A DNA stretch of 64,000 nt from Pseudomonas tohonis (lineage in GTDB: Bacteria; Pseudomonadota; Gammaproteobacteria; Pseudomonadales; Pseudomonadaceae): contig NZ_AP023189.1 of assembly GCF_012767755.2 (NCBI RefSeq), positions 5,830,001-5,894,000 on the forward strand. The letters are read 5' to 3'. The position numbers were made by a program, and so were the translations under genes. Each line of letters begins with the position of its first letter. Position 1 is the stretch's first letter. The notes below the pieces were generated by a model. It saw nothing but the letters and a program-made list of their open reading frames with translations. It did no database searches and was not told the DNA's origin. Below, in pieces: positions 46,960 to 55,957 of the stretch.

Positions 46960-47748
46960 TCAGCGGAACAGCTCACCCGGCGTCACCCCGAACAAGCCCT
47001 TGAAGGCAGCGATGAAGGCCGAGGGCGAGTCGTAGCCGCTGCCGAGGGCGACCTGGGTGACGCTGTCGCCCTGCTCCAGCGGTTGCAGGGCGGCGAGCAG
47101 GCGCAGGCGCTGGCGCCATTGGCGGAAACTGAGCCCGGTCTCGCGCTGGAAGGCGCGCATCAGGGTCTTTTCCGACGTGGCGAGCAGGCCGGCCCATTCG
47201 CTGAGGGGGCGGGCCAGGTCGGGCTGGGCCACCAGTTCGTTGCACAGGCGCAGCAGGCGCGGCTCGCTGGGCATGGGCAGGGAGAAGCCCGCCTCCGGCA
47301 GGGCACGCAGCTGGTCCAGCAGCACCGCCACCAGGCGGGCTTCGGGGCTGTCGCCCTCGGGGTATTCCACCGGCAGTTCGCAGAAGCCCTTGATCAGCTC
47401 ACGCGCCAGCGGCGTCACCTCCAGCACCCGGCAGTGGTCCGGCGCCCAGGTGCAGGCGTCGCGGCGCACGTAGAGGCTGCGCATCTCGGCATGCATGGAG
47501 GTGACCACCTCGTGCTCCAGGCCCGCCGGCACCCAGATCGCCCAATGCGGCGGGGCGAAGAAGCTGCCGGCGGCGGTGTGCACCCCGAGCACGCCGCTGA
47601 TGGCGTAGGAGAGCTGCACCCAGTCATGGCTGTGGCGCGCCGTCCAGGAGCCGGCGCGCAGGCTTTCCGCACGGGCGTAGAGGGGTCGGGGCAACGCGCT
47701 GAGGTCGGGGATGCTGCGTTGCAGGTCGAGCTGTCCGTTTGGCGACAT
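46960..47748 (-). CDS. AraC family regulator (NimR-like)
   Basis: 262 residues. An N-terminal cupin sensing domain (25-110; HSHDWVQLSYAISGVL, WVPAGLEHEV) and C-terminal AraC HTH (165-260; LATSEKTLMRAFQRETGLSF, ALGSGYDSPSAFIAAFKGLFG). The short linker and cupin match the NimR/HTH_18 subgroup, which often controls a neighbouring exporter. Divergent from a symporter-like gene 82 bp away, the probable target. Confidence 0.87.
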   Translation of the reverse strand: MSPNGQLDLQRSIPDLSALPRPLYARAESLRAGSWTARHSHDWVQLSYAISGVLGVHTAAGSFFAPPHWAIWVPAGLEHEVVTSMHAEMRSLYVRRDACTWAPDHCRVLEVTPLARELIKGFCELPVEYPEGDSPEARLVAVLLDQLRALPEAGFSLPMPSEPRLLRLCNELVAQPDLARPLSEWAGLLATSEKTLMRAFQRETGLSFRQWRQRLRLLAALQPLEQGDSVTQVALGSGYDSPSAFIAAFKGLFGVTPGELFR

Positions 47749-47830
47749 CTTCTGATCCGCTGTCGTTAGACGGCCGGATTGTGCGCCCGTTAACCTGCCG
47801 CCTCAATCCCATCGGCTGCCCGGAGGTTCC

Positions 47831-48844
47831 ATGTCGGCACTCAAACCCCTCAAGCGCCTGGTCACCGACTGGTTCCTCGGCGGCATGCTGCTGGCCGTGG
47901 CGCTGGCCTGGCTGTTCCCGGACATCGGCCGCCACGGCGGCGCGCTGCATGCCGAGAGCCTGATCAACGCCGGGGTGTTCCTGGTGTTCTTCCTGCACGG
48001 GATCAACCTGTCCACCGAGCAGATCCGCAAGGGCCTGAGCAACTGGCGCCTGCACATCATGGTGCAGGTGTTCACCTTCGCCCTGTTCCCGCTGGCCTGG
48101 CTGGCGGTGGACCGGTTGTTCGGCACGCACCTGCCGCCAGCGCTGATGCTGGGCTTCTTCTACCTCTGCGCCCTGCCCTCGACCATCTCCTCCTCGGTGG
48201 CGCTGACCGGCAGCGCGGGCGGCAACGTACCGGCGGCGATCCTCAACGCCAGCCTGTCGAGCCTGCTGGGGGTGTTCCTCACGCCCTGGCTGATCAGCCT
48301 GGTGGCCGACGCCAACGGCGGCATCGACCTGGGCGAGACGCTGATCGACCTGAGCCTGCTGCTGCTCCTGCCGCTGGTGCTGGGCCAGGCGCTGCGCCCG
48401 CTGTGGGGCAGGTTCTTCGCCCGCTACAAGCGCTACACGGCGGTGTTCGACAAGCTGGTGATCCTGCTGCTGGTGTTCGCCTCGTTCAGCGATTCGGTGG
48501 CCGGCGGCATCTGGCAGCAGCAGGGGCCGGCCACCCTGGTCATCGCCTTCGTCGGCAGCGCCCTGCTGCTGGCGGCGATGCTCTGGGCCACCACCCGTTC
48601 GGCACGGGCGCTGGGCTTCAACCATGAGGACGAGATCGCGGCGGTGTTCTGCGCCACCAAGAAATCCCTGGCGGCCGGCGCGCCCATGGCGGCGATCATC
48701 TTCGGCGCCAACCCGGCGCTGGGCCTGATCCTGCTGCCGATCATGCTCTACCACCAGATGCAGCTGATCGTCTGCTCGGTGATGGCCGAGCGCTACGCCA
48801 GTCGCGGCCACGCATTGGCCAGGGCGCAGGCAAGCGCCGCCTGA
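47831..48844 (+). CDS. Bile acid:sodium symporter-like membrane protein (YfeH/PF13593)
   Basis: 337 residues, nine to ten membrane segments. VFLVFFLHGINLSTEQIRKGL, LCALPSTISSSVALTGSAGGNVPAAILNASLSSLLGVFLTP and FCATKKSLAAGAPMAAIIFG are typical of SBF-like proteins. Crossing-helix motifs for sodium-coupled transport are present, but the substrate is unknown. GGAGG precedes the ATG by seven bases. Divergent AraC regulator upstream. Confidence 0.87.
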   Translation: MSALKPLKRLVTDWFLGGMLLAVALAWLFPDIGRHGGALHAESLINAGVFLVFFLHGINLSTEQIRKGLSNWRLHIMVQVFTFALFPLAWLAVDRLFGTHLPPALMLGFFYLCALPSTISSSVALTGSAGGNVPAAILNASLSSLLGVFLTPWLISLVADANGGIDLGETLIDLSLLLLLPLVLGQALRPLWGRFFARYKRYTAVFDKLVILLLVFASFSDSVAGGIWQQQGPATLVIAFVGSALLLAAMLWATTRSARALGFNHEDEIAAVFCATKKSLAAGAPMAAIIFGANPALGLILLPIMLYHQMQLIVCSVMAERYASRGHALARAQASAA

Positions 48845-48928
48845 CGCAGGCTGGCCCGGGCATCGCACCGTTGGGCCTCGCTGCGCTCGGTGCCAACCTG
48901 CAGCGCGTGCGCCCTCGAAAAACGGGCG

Positions 48929-48961
48929 AAAAAAAGGGCGGCCCAACCAGTGGGCCGCCCT
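48929..48961 (-). terminator. Terminator between the symporter and thiolase genes
   Basis: AGGGCGGCCCA (48935-48945), loop ACCAG, TGGGCCGCCCT (48951-48961). The A run on the left gives seven T on the minus strand, so it chiefly ends the thiolase transcript, 60 bases after its stop. Confidence 0.88.
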
Positions 48962-49020
48962 AAATCACGGAGTTGCTTACATCACGCGGCCAGCGATGAA
49001 TTGCGGCCACGGGTATTGGA

Positions 49021-50298
49021 TTACTTTTCGAGGATCGCGGTCACACCCTGACCGCCTGCGGCGCAGATCGAGATCAGCCCGCGCCCCTTTTCCGCCACCG
49101 AAAGCAGCTTCGCCAGGTTGGCGACGATGCGCCCGCCGGTGGCCGCGAAGGGGTGGCCGGCGGCCAGGGAGCTGCCCTTGACGTTCATCTTGCTGCGGTC
49201 GATCGAGCCCAGCGGCTGGTCGAGGCCGAGGCGGGTCTTGCAGTAGTCGGCGTCTTCCCAGGCCTTGAGGGTGCAGAGCACCTGGGCGGCGAAGGCCTCG
49301 TGGATCTCGTAGTAGTCGAAGTCCTGCAGGGTCAGGCCATTGCGTGCCAGGAGGCGCGGTACGGCGTAGACCGGCGCCATCAGCAGCCCTTCCTTGCCGC
49401 TGACGAAATCCACCGCCGCCGCCTCGCCGTCCTTGAAGTAGGCGAGGATCGGCAGGCCGCGTGCCTTGGCCCACTCCTCGCTGGCCAGCAGCACCACCGA
49501 GGCGCCGTCGGTGAGCGGGGTGGAGTTGGCGGCGGTCAGGGTGCCGCGCGGCCCCTTCTCGAACACCGGCTTGAGGGTGGCGAGCTTCTCCGGGTTGATG
49601 TCCGCGCGCAGGTTCTGGTCGCGGGTCAGGCCGAGGAAGGGGGTCAGCAGGTCGTTCTGCCAGCCTTCGGCATAGGCCGCGGCGAGCTTCTGGTGGCTGG
49701 CCACGGCCAGGGCGTCCTGCTCGTCACGCGGGATGGACCAGGTCTGCGCCATCAGCTCGCAGGACTCGCCCATGGACAGCCCGGTGCGCGGCTCGCCGTT
49801 ACGCGGGATGTGCGGCGCCAGGTGGCGCGGGCGCACCTTGAGCAGGCTCTTGATCTTGTCGCCGGTGGTCTTGCCGCGGTTGGCCTCCAGGAGGATCTTG
49901 CGCAGCTCCTCGTGCACGCCGATGGGCGCATCGGAGGTGGTGTCGACGCCGCCGGCGATGCCGCTGTCGATCTGCCCGAGGGCGATCTTGTTGGCCACCA
50001 GGATGGCGGCCTCCAGGCCGGTGCCGCAGGCCTGCTGGATGTCGTAGGCGCTGGTCTCCGGGGCCAGGCGCGAACCCAGCACGCATTCGCGGGCCAGGTT
50101 GAAGTCACGGGAATGCTTGAGCACGGCACCGGCGACGAACTCGCCGATGCGCTCGCCGTGCAGGTTGTAGCGCTCCACCAGGCCTTCCAGTGCGCTGGTG
50201 AGCATCTGCTGGTTGGTGGCGGTGGCGTACACCGTGTTGGAACGGGCGAACGGAATGCGATTGCCGCCGACGATGGCGACCCGGCGCAGCTGGGTCAT
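49021..50298 (-). CDS. Acetyl-CoA C-acyltransferase (thiolase)
   Basis: 425 residues. Thiolase family with nucleophilic Cys in DIQQACGTGLEA (about residue 90), YYEIHEAFAAQ (His) and the second Cys in SICAAGGQG near the end. The length and NRIPFARS start agree with the FadI-like long thiolases. It either cleaves 3-ketoacyl-CoA or condenses acetyl-CoA. Divergent from the FabG4-like gene; in P. aeruginosa the PA4785-PA4786 pair has the same arrangement (from memory). AAGGAGT precedes the ATG. Confidence 0.88.
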   Translation of the reverse strand: MTQLRRVAIVGGNRIPFARSNTVYATATNQQMLTSALEGLVERYNLHGERIGEFVAGAVLKHSRDFNLARECVLGSRLAPETSAYDIQQACGTGLEAAILVANKIALGQIDSGIAGGVDTTSDAPIGVHEELRKILLEANRGKTTGDKIKSLLKVRPRHLAPHIPRNGEPRTGLSMGESCELMAQTWSIPRDEQDALAVASHQKLAAAYAEGWQNDLLTPFLGLTRDQNLRADINPEKLATLKPVFEKGPRGTLTAANSTPLTDGASVVLLASEEWAKARGLPILAYFKDGEAAAVDFVSGKEGLLMAPVYAVPRLLARNGLTLQDFDYYEIHEAFAAQVLCTLKAWEDADYCKTRLGLDQPLGSIDRSKMNVKGSSLAAGHPFAATGGRIVANLAKLLSVAEKGRGLISICAAGGQGVTAILEK

Positions 50299-50476
50299 GG
50301 GTGACTCCTTGCCTGGGGAATGGATTGCGGTGCGCAACGTTGGCCACAAGACTAGCCGCCCGCCTGGCCGTCGCATTGGCCGCCTTGCCAACAGAGTGGT
50401 CAACACGGTCAATTGCGCGATTGTGTTGTCTGCGTAGAGTGAGCCCCACTTCTTATGCGTGCAGGAGCCTGCCCCC

Positions 50477-51832
50477 ATGTCCGACCGTTATCTCGCCTTC
50501 GCCAACTCCAATGCCGGCCGACGCCTGGTCGGCGCCCTCGGGCTGCCCGCGCCGATGCGCCTGGAGCGCTGGATGGCGGGCCGCACCCGGCCGGTGGATG
50601 GCGCCCTGCTGCTGGGGGGTGAAGGGGCCCTGGCCGAAGCCGCCAGCACCGTGCTGAACAAGCTCACCGACCAGTCCTTCGCCGCCGAGGAGGGCCGCTT
50701 CGGCCTGGCCCGCTGGACCGCCGAGCACGGCCCCAAACTCAAGGCGCTGGTGTTCGACGCCAGCGGCCTGACCCGTTTCGAGCAACTGATCGAGCTGCGC
50801 AACTTCTTCCAGCCGGCCTTCAAGGGCCTGGGCAAGTGCCCGCGCGTGGTGGTCCTGGGCCGCCCGCCGGAGTCGCTGAAGGACACCGTGGCCGCCGCCG
50901 TGCAGCGCTCGCTGGAAGGCTTCACCCGTTCCCTGGGCAAGGAGATCCGCCGCGGCGGCAACGTGCAGCTGGTGTACGTCGGCAAGGGTGCCGAGGACCA
51001 GCTCGAAGGCGCCCTGCGCTTCTTCCTCTCGCCCAAGAGCGCCTACGTTTCCGGCCAGGTGCTGCGCCTCTCGGCCAGCAGCGCCCAGGTCAAGGACTGG
51101 AGCCGCCCGCTCAATGGCCTGAAGGCACTGGTCACCGGCGCCTCGCGCGGCATCGGCGCGGCCATCGCCGAAACCCTCGCCCGTGACGGCGCCGAGGTGG
51201 TGCTGCTGGACGTGCCCCAGGCCAAGGAATCCCTCGACGCCCTGGCCGCACGCCTGGGCGGGCGCGGCATCGCCCTGGACATCTGCGCCGCCGGCGCCGC
51301 CGCGCAGCTGGTGGCAGCGCTGCCGGACGGCCTCGACATCGTGGTGCACAACGCCGGCATCACCCGCGACAAGACCCTGGCGAAGATGAGCGACGCCTTC
51401 TGGGACTCGGTGATCAACGTCAACCTCAACGCCCCGCAGGTGCTGACCCAGGCCCTGCTCGACGCCGGCAAGCTGCACGACAACGGCCGCGTGGTGCTGA
51501 TCGCCTCCATCAGCGGCATCGCCGGCAACATGGGCCAGACCAACTACGCGGTGAGCAAGGCCGGCGTGATCGGCCTGGCACAGGCCTGGGCCCCGTCCCT
51601 GGCCAAGCGCGGCATCACCATCAACGCCGTCGCCCCGGGCTTCATCGAGACCCAGATGACCGCCGCCATCCCCCTGACCATCCGCGAAGCCGGCCGCCGC
51701 ATGAACTCCATGAGCCAGGGCGGCCTGCCCCAGGACGTCGCCGAAGCCGTGGCCTGGTTCGCCCAGCCCAGCTCGGGGTCGCTGACCGGGCAGGTGATGC
51801 GGGTGTGTGGGCAAAGTTTGTTGGGGGCCTGA
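50477..51832 (+). CDS. High-molecular-weight 3-oxoacyl-ACP/CoA reductase (FabG4-like)
   Basis: 451 residues, twice the size of FabG. The N-terminal 205 residues are a degenerate Rossmann domain; the C-terminal SDR has ALVTGASRGIGAAIAETL (about 215-232), HNAGITRDKTL, and the catalytic Ser and YxxxK in SISGIAGNMGQTNYAVSKAG. Mycobacterial FabG4 has this two-domain form and works with acyl-CoAs and NADH. With the divergent thiolase and nearby MaoC hydratase it can build a reversible beta-oxidation set. GCAGGAG precedes the ATG. Confidence 0.9.
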   Translation: MSDRYLAFANSNAGRRLVGALGLPAPMRLERWMAGRTRPVDGALLLGGEGALAEAASTVLNKLTDQSFAAEEGRFGLARWTAEHGPKLKALVFDASGLTRFEQLIELRNFFQPAFKGLGKCPRVVVLGRPPESLKDTVAAAVQRSLEGFTRSLGKEIRRGGNVQLVYVGKGAEDQLEGALRFFLSPKSAYVSGQVLRLSASSAQVKDWSRPLNGLKALVTGASRGIGAAIAETLARDGAEVVLLDVPQAKESLDALAARLGGRGIALDICAAGAAAQLVAALPDGLDIVVHNAGITRDKTLAKMSDAFWDSVINVNLNAPQVLTQALLDAGKLHDNGRVVLIASISGIAGNMGQTNYAVSKAGVIGLAQAWAPSLAKRGITINAVAPGFIETQMTAAIPLTIREAGRRMNSMSQGGLPQDVAEAVAWFAQPSSGSLTGQVMRVCGQSLLGA

Positions 51833-51837
51833 CGTCA

Positions 51838-51982
51838 GCTGCAAGCTTCAAGTTGCAAGCGACAAGCGACAAGAAAAAGCCGGGACCTGTGCCCGGCTTT
51901 GATGTTGCGGTTTAACCGGTGGGCTGAAGCCCACCCTACGCGCGGCCCTTGCTTGCGGCTTGAAACTTGCCGCTTGTAGCTA
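51838..51982. repeat. Repeat arms and terminator after the FabG4 gene
   Basis: GCTGCAAGCTTCAAGTTGCA (from 51839) and the inverted CTTGCGGCTTGAAACTTGCC (from 51953) flank a terminator AAAAAGCCGGG (51874-51884) / CCCGGCTTT (51892-51900) and a GGTGGGCT-GA-AGCCCACC CTACG hairpin (51918-51940). The outer motif is the one that overlaps the permease gene end at 14812. Confidence 0.75.
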
Positions 51983-53029
51983 GTTCCCCACTGGCCTCCC
52001 CCGTCGCCGGAACTCCACCGGCGTCTCCCCCACCCAGCGCTTGAAGGCGCGGTAGAAGGTGCTCGGTTCCGAGAAGCCGGTGCGCTCGACTATCACTTCG
52101 ATGCGCTCGTCGGTTTTCAGCAGCAGTTCCTTGGCCAGCCGGCAGCGGTAGTCGGTGACCAGGTCGTTGAAGCGCACGCCGGCCATGGCCAGGCGTTCGC
52201 GCAGGCGGCGGGCGGGCATGTTGAGGCGGGCGGCGACCTGTTCCAGGGTGGCGCCGCCGTCTACCAGCAGTTCGCCGATCAGCTCGCGCACCTTGCGCAC
52301 CAGGTCCAGGCGTTCCACTTCGGCCAGTTGGCGACGGGCCAGGGATTCGTGCATGCGCAGCAGTTCCGGGGCGGCGTGGCGCGAGGGTTTGTCCAGCACG
52401 GCGGCATCGAACACCAGCGCGTAGCGCTCGGCGCCGAGGCGCGCGGGGCAGCCGTACACCGCCAGGTAACGCTCGGCGGCCGCGCCCTCGGTGTGCATCA
52501 GCTGCACTTCGCAGGCCTTGAAATCGCCCTCGGTAAGGGCGTCGAACAGGCGGATCACCGCGCCGGCGAGCATCTCCGGGAAGTGGCGGTTGATGCTGGC
52601 GTCCTGGCCCAGGGACAGCACGGCGCGCTCACCCTCGACCTCCAGGCGCGCGTTGAGGGTGTCGGACAGCAGGCGCACGTAGCGCAGCGCATGGCGCAGG
52701 CCTTCGCCGAAGGTCTCGCTGGAGAGGAAGAGGTATTCGAGCAGCAGCCCGTGGAAGGCCGGCAGGTGACCGGCCAGGTGCAGGCCGACGTGTTCCTCGG
52801 CGCACTCCTCGGCGGCGGCCTTCCAGAACTGGGTCTGCGCCGCATGGGGGAAGCGGCCGGCGGGCAGCCCGCCCGGCGGCAGGCCGACACGCACCAGCAC
52901 CTTGTCAGGGTCGGCACCGCTGGCTCGCAGGGCGTCGATCACCGGGCGCATCAGCGCCACGTCGTCGGTCAGATCACGCATCATTTTCTGAATATTCTTG
53001 TTATGCGGGGCGGGGGCCATCTTATGCAT
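51980..53029 (-). CDS. AraC family regulator with arabinose-binding-like domain
   Basis: 349 residues. An N-terminal Arabinose_bd domain (25-210; HVGLHLAGHLPAFHGLLLEYLFLSS) and C-terminal HTH (245-340; LEQVAARLNMPARRLRERL, VERTGFSEPSTFYRAFKRWVGETP), the OruR/PA4787-like group. Next to the thiolase-FabG4-MaoC genes, which it may control; it is divergent from the MaoC gene (136 bp apart). Alternative ATGs at codons 4 and 16-17 are possible since no ribosome binding site is clear. Confidence 0.85.
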   Translation of the reverse strand: MHKMAPAPHNKNIQKMMRDLTDDVALMRPVIDALRASGADPDKVLVRVGLPPGGLPAGRFPHAAQTQFWKAAAEECAEEHVGLHLAGHLPAFHGLLLEYLFLSSETFGEGLRHALRYVRLLSDTLNARLEVEGERAVLSLGQDASINRHFPEMLAGAVIRLFDALTEGDFKACEVQLMHTEGAAAERYLAVYGCPARLGAERYALVFDAAVLDKPSRHAAPELLRMHESLARRQLAEVERLDLVRKVRELIGELLVDGGATLEQVAARLNMPARRLRERLAMAGVRFNDLVTDYRCRLAKELLLKTDERIEVIVERTGFSEPSTFYRAFKRWVGETPVEFRRRGRPVGN

Positions 53030-53165
53030 CTTCAGGCCCCCCGCTCAAGGCGCGGATAGCGATTGCAGACGGATTGACTCGCCTGCCAGCGCCCCCTGCC
53101 CCACGGCCAATGCACCCCGCCTGCGGGCGGCTAAGCTGCACCGGTCCGCAACGAGGAGACTGCCC

Positions 53166-54023
53166 ATGGCCACCGACTGGCTCGACCTGCCCGCACCACC
53201 CGCCCTGCCCGGCCTGTTCGCCCGCGCAGCCCTGCGCCGTGGCGCCACCGGCCGCACCCTGCCGGACCTCGGCCTGCGCAGCCAGGTGGACGTGGACGCC
53301 CGGCACCTGGCGCGCTACCGGCAGGTCTGCGGCTTCAAGGACAACGGCCAGCTGCCGCCCACCTACCCGCACATCCTCGCCTTCCCGCTGCAGATGCAGC
53401 TGCTCACCGACAAGCGCTTCCCCTTCCCGCTGCTGGGCCTGGTGCACCTGGAGAATCGTATCCGCGTATTGCGCACCCTCGGCGGCCTCGGGCCCTTCCG
53501 CGTCAGCGTCGCGGTGGAAGGCCTGCGCCCCCATGACAAGGGCGTGACCTTCAGCCTGATCACCCGCCTGGAAGACCAGCTAGGCCTGCTCTGGGAAGGC
53601 GACAGCCGCATCCTCTTCCGCGGCATGCGCCTCGATGGCAACGCCCCCGAGCGTGCGGAAAGCGAGGCCCTGGCGCTGGAAGAGATCGACCACTGGCGCG
53701 CCCCGGCGGACATCGGACGGCGCTACGCCAGGGTCGCCGGCGACTACAACCCCATCCACCTCTCGGCGCCCACCGCCAAGCTGTTCGGCTTCCCCCGCGC
53801 CATCGCCCACGGCCTGTGGAACAAGGCGCGCACCCTGGCCGCCCTCGCCTCGCGCCTGCCCGATGCCGGCTACGAAGTGGAGGTGCGCTTCCAGAAGCCG
53901 GTGCTGCTGCCCGCCGAGGTGCGCCTGCTGGCCAGCGCGCCCGCCGCCCTGGGCCAGTTCGCTCTGCGCGGCAAGGACGACCTGCCGCACATGGCCGGCA
54001 GCTGGAGCCCGCTGCAGGGCTGA
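53166..54023 (+). CDS. MaoC-like enoyl-CoA/ACP hydratase
   Basis: 285 residues, two hot-dog halves. The active hydratase half (about 175-275) has ARVAGDYNPIHLSAPTAKLFGFPRAIAHGLW with the D-x4-H catalytic pair; the N-terminal half lacks it. It hydrates trans-2-enoyl thioesters. The neighbouring thiolase and FabG4 genes supply the other steps. The ATG at 53166 follows GAGGAGA by nine bases; upstream in-frame codons run into the AraC promoter. Confidence 0.85.
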   Translation: MATDWLDLPAPPALPGLFARAALRRGATGRTLPDLGLRSQVDVDARHLARYRQVCGFKDNGQLPPTYPHILAFPLQMQLLTDKRFPFPLLGLVHLENRIRVLRTLGGLGPFRVSVAVEGLRPHDKGVTFSLITRLEDQLGLLWEGDSRILFRGMRLDGNAPERAESEALALEEIDHWRAPADIGRRYARVAGDYNPIHLSAPTAKLFGFPRAIAHGLWNKARTLAALASRLPDAGYEVEVRFQKPVLLPAEVRLLASAPAALGQFALRGKDDLPHMAGSWSPLQG

Positions 54024-54083
54024 CGGCCGACGCTTGCGCGGCGCCAGCCGCCGCACCAAGCTATGCGGCTCCAGGAGAGCCGC

Positions 54084-54389
54084 ATGAACCTCGCAGAACT
54101 GACCCAACGCCTGCACGCCATCCGTGACCACAACGATTGGCGGCCATTCCACAGCCCGAAGAACCTGGCCATGGCCGCCAGCGTCGAGATGGCCGAACTG
54201 GTGGAAATCTTCCAGTGGCTGAGCGAGGACCAGTCCCGCCAGCTGCCCGCCGACACGCTCGAACACGCCGGCCAGGAAGTGGGCGACATCGTCCTCTACC
54301 TGCTGCTGATGTGCAGCGAACTGGGCATCGACATGGAGCAGGCGGTCCGCGCCAAGCTGGCCGACAGCGAGAGGCGCTTCGTCCGATGA
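54084..54389 (+). CDS. MazG-like nucleotide pyrophosphohydrolase
   Basis: 101 residues, all-alpha NTP pyrophosphohydrolase fold. SVEMAELVEIFQWLSE and EVGDIVLYLLLMCSELG give the two metal-binding acidic helices (ExxE and ExxD), with the start FHSPKNLAMAAS typical of the RS21-C6/dCTP-pyrophosphatase-like group. It probably hydrolyses aberrant NTPs. AGGAGA precedes the ATG. Its stop overlaps the cmoM start (ATGA). Confidence 0.88.
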   Translation: MNLAELTQRLHAIRDHNDWRPFHSPKNLAMAASVEMAELVEIFQWLSEDQSRQLPADTLEHAGQEVGDIVLYLLLMCSELGIDMEQAVRAKLADSERRFVR

Positions 54390-55150
54390 GCGCCCCGACT
54401 CCCGACGACCGCCACTTCGACGAACTCGCCACGCGCTTCGCCGAGAAGATCTATGGCGGCGCCAAGGGCGCCATCCGCCTGGCGGTGCTCCAGGCCGACC
54501 TCGCCGAGACCCTGCCCGAACGCCCGCTGCGGGTGCTGGATGTCGGCGCCGGCCTCGGCCACATGAGCCTGTGGCTGGCCCAGCGCGGCCACCAGGTGAC
54601 CCTCGCCGAACCCGCCGAGCCCATGCTCGAAGGCGCCCGTGCGCGCTTCGCCGAGGCCGGCGTCGAGGCCACCTTCATCCAGGCGCCTTGGCAGGACTTG
54701 CTCGGCCAGCTCACCGAGCCCTATGACCTGGTGCTCTGCCACGCCGTGCTGGAATGGCTCGCCGAGCCCCACGCCATCCTCCCCGTGCTGCACCAGCTGA
54801 CGGCGCCGGGCGGCTGGTTGTCCCTGGCGTTCTACAATCGTGATGCGCTGATCTACCGCAACCTGCTCAAGGGGCATTTCCGCAAGCTGCGGCGCAACCG
54901 CTTCGCCGGCGAAGGCCAGAGCCTGACCCCGCAACAGCCGCTGGACCCGAGGGAGCTGGCCGGGCAACTCGACGGCCTGTGGCAGGTCGAAACCCGGAGC
55001 GGCGTGCGGGTCTTCCATGACTACATGCCGAGTGAATTCCAGGCCAAGGCCGAGCTGGTCGACCTACTGGAAATGGAGCTGGCCCACCGTCGCCACCCGA
55101 GCTTCATGGGGTTGGGGCGGTACCTGCACTGGATCTGCAGACCCCAATAA
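54386..55150 (+). CDS. cmoM: tRNA 5-carboxymethoxyuridine methyltransferase
   Basis: 254 residues, class I SAM methyltransferase. Motif I VLDVGAGLGHMSLWLA (about 50-65), LAEPAEPML after it, DLVLCHAVLEWLAEP and FYNRDALIYRNLLKGHFRKL match CmoM (SmtA/YecO-neighbour family), which methylates cmo5U34 to mcmo5U in tRNA. Translationally coupled to the MazG-like gene. Followed by hairpin GAGCCCGC/GCGGGCTC (55154-55170) without T run. Confidence 0.87.
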   Translation: MSAPTPDDRHFDELATRFAEKIYGGAKGAIRLAVLQADLAETLPERPLRVLDVGAGLGHMSLWLAQRGHQVTLAEPAEPMLEGARARFAEAGVEATFIQAPWQDLLGQLTEPYDLVLCHAVLEWLAEPHAILPVLHQLTAPGGWLSLAFYNRDALIYRNLLKGHFRKLRRNRFAGEGQSLTPQQPLDPRELAGQLDGLWQVETRSGVRVFHDYMPSEFQAKAELVDLLEMELAHRRHPSFMGLGRYLHWICRPQ

Positions 55151-55186
55151 GAGAGCCCGCTGCGGGCTCGCCTCGACGGAGGCCCC

Positions 55187-55798
55187 ATGAAACGCACTGC
55201 CCTTCCTGCATTCACCGCCCTCGCCCTGCTGGCCCTCGCCGGCTGCCAGAGCGCCAACCCCTACAAGGCCGAATCCAGGCCGATGCCGCCGGCCCCGCCG
55301 GAGGCGGCCACCACCTTCGACCGCTCCGCCTACCCGGCGCCGCCGCGCGACTTCGGTCGCTACCGCAACTGGACCTGGCTCAACGGCCGCCTGCCCGCCG
55401 GCAACAGCTGGGCGACGCCGGAGCAGATGGTCGACATCGTCAACTCCGGCCTCGACCAGCACGGCCTGCGCCAATCCCGCGAGCCCGCCGCCGCCGACCT
55501 CAAGGTCGCCGCCAGCCTGCGTTTCGAGAAGCGCCTGCGCCAGTACAACGACTCCAGCGGCGCCTACTACGGCAACGGCCCCTACCGCGACCAGTACGGC
55601 GCCTGGGCCACCGTGCCCCTGGTGCGCACCTACGAGCAGGAAGTGGCCGTGGTCTACCTGGAGTTCTACGACGCCCGCGACAACCAGCCGGTGTGGAGCG
55701 GCAGCGCCGAGAGCGACGCCAGCGGCAGCCGCAGCGACCGCACCACCGCGCTGCGCGAAGCCATCAGGGAAGCCCTGGAGAACTACCCGCCGCGCTGA
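55187..55798 (+). CDS. DUF4136 lipoprotein
   Basis: 203 residues. Lipoprotein signal with lipobox LALAGC (Cys at about 20), proline-rich linker, then a DUF4136 domain: [22 protein letters not shown], and the ending [12 protein letters not shown] ... [12 protein letters not shown]. Function unknown; the Ser after Cys suggests outer-membrane sorting. Paralogous to the next gene. Confidence 0.87.
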   Translation: MKRTALPAFTALALLALAGCQSANPYKAESRPMPPAPPEAATTFDRSAYPAPPRDFGRYRNWTWLNGRLPAGNSWATPEQMVDIVNSGLDQHGLRQSREPAAADLKVAASLRFEKRLRQYNDSSGAYYGNGPYRDQYGAWATVPLVRTYEQEVAVVYLEFYDARDNQPVWSGSAESDASGSRSDRTTALREAIREALENYPPR

Positions 55799-55957
55799 GC
55801 CGTTACGGCGACCCGACCACCGCTTCGCGGCCCGAAAAACGGAACCGCCGCGCGCCGTAACGATCCACATGCACGCCATTGCCGGCCTGCACGAAATCTT
55901 CTTGCCGGCCGCTCTGGCTTGCGCTTGGATAGTGATTCCGGCAGAGGAGAGCCAACC

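Noticed and set aside
46571..47035. 154-codon plus-strand frame over the long intergenic repeat
   Set aside because: It runs into the AraC gene antisense, has no ribosome binding site, and its composition changes abruptly with the repeat.
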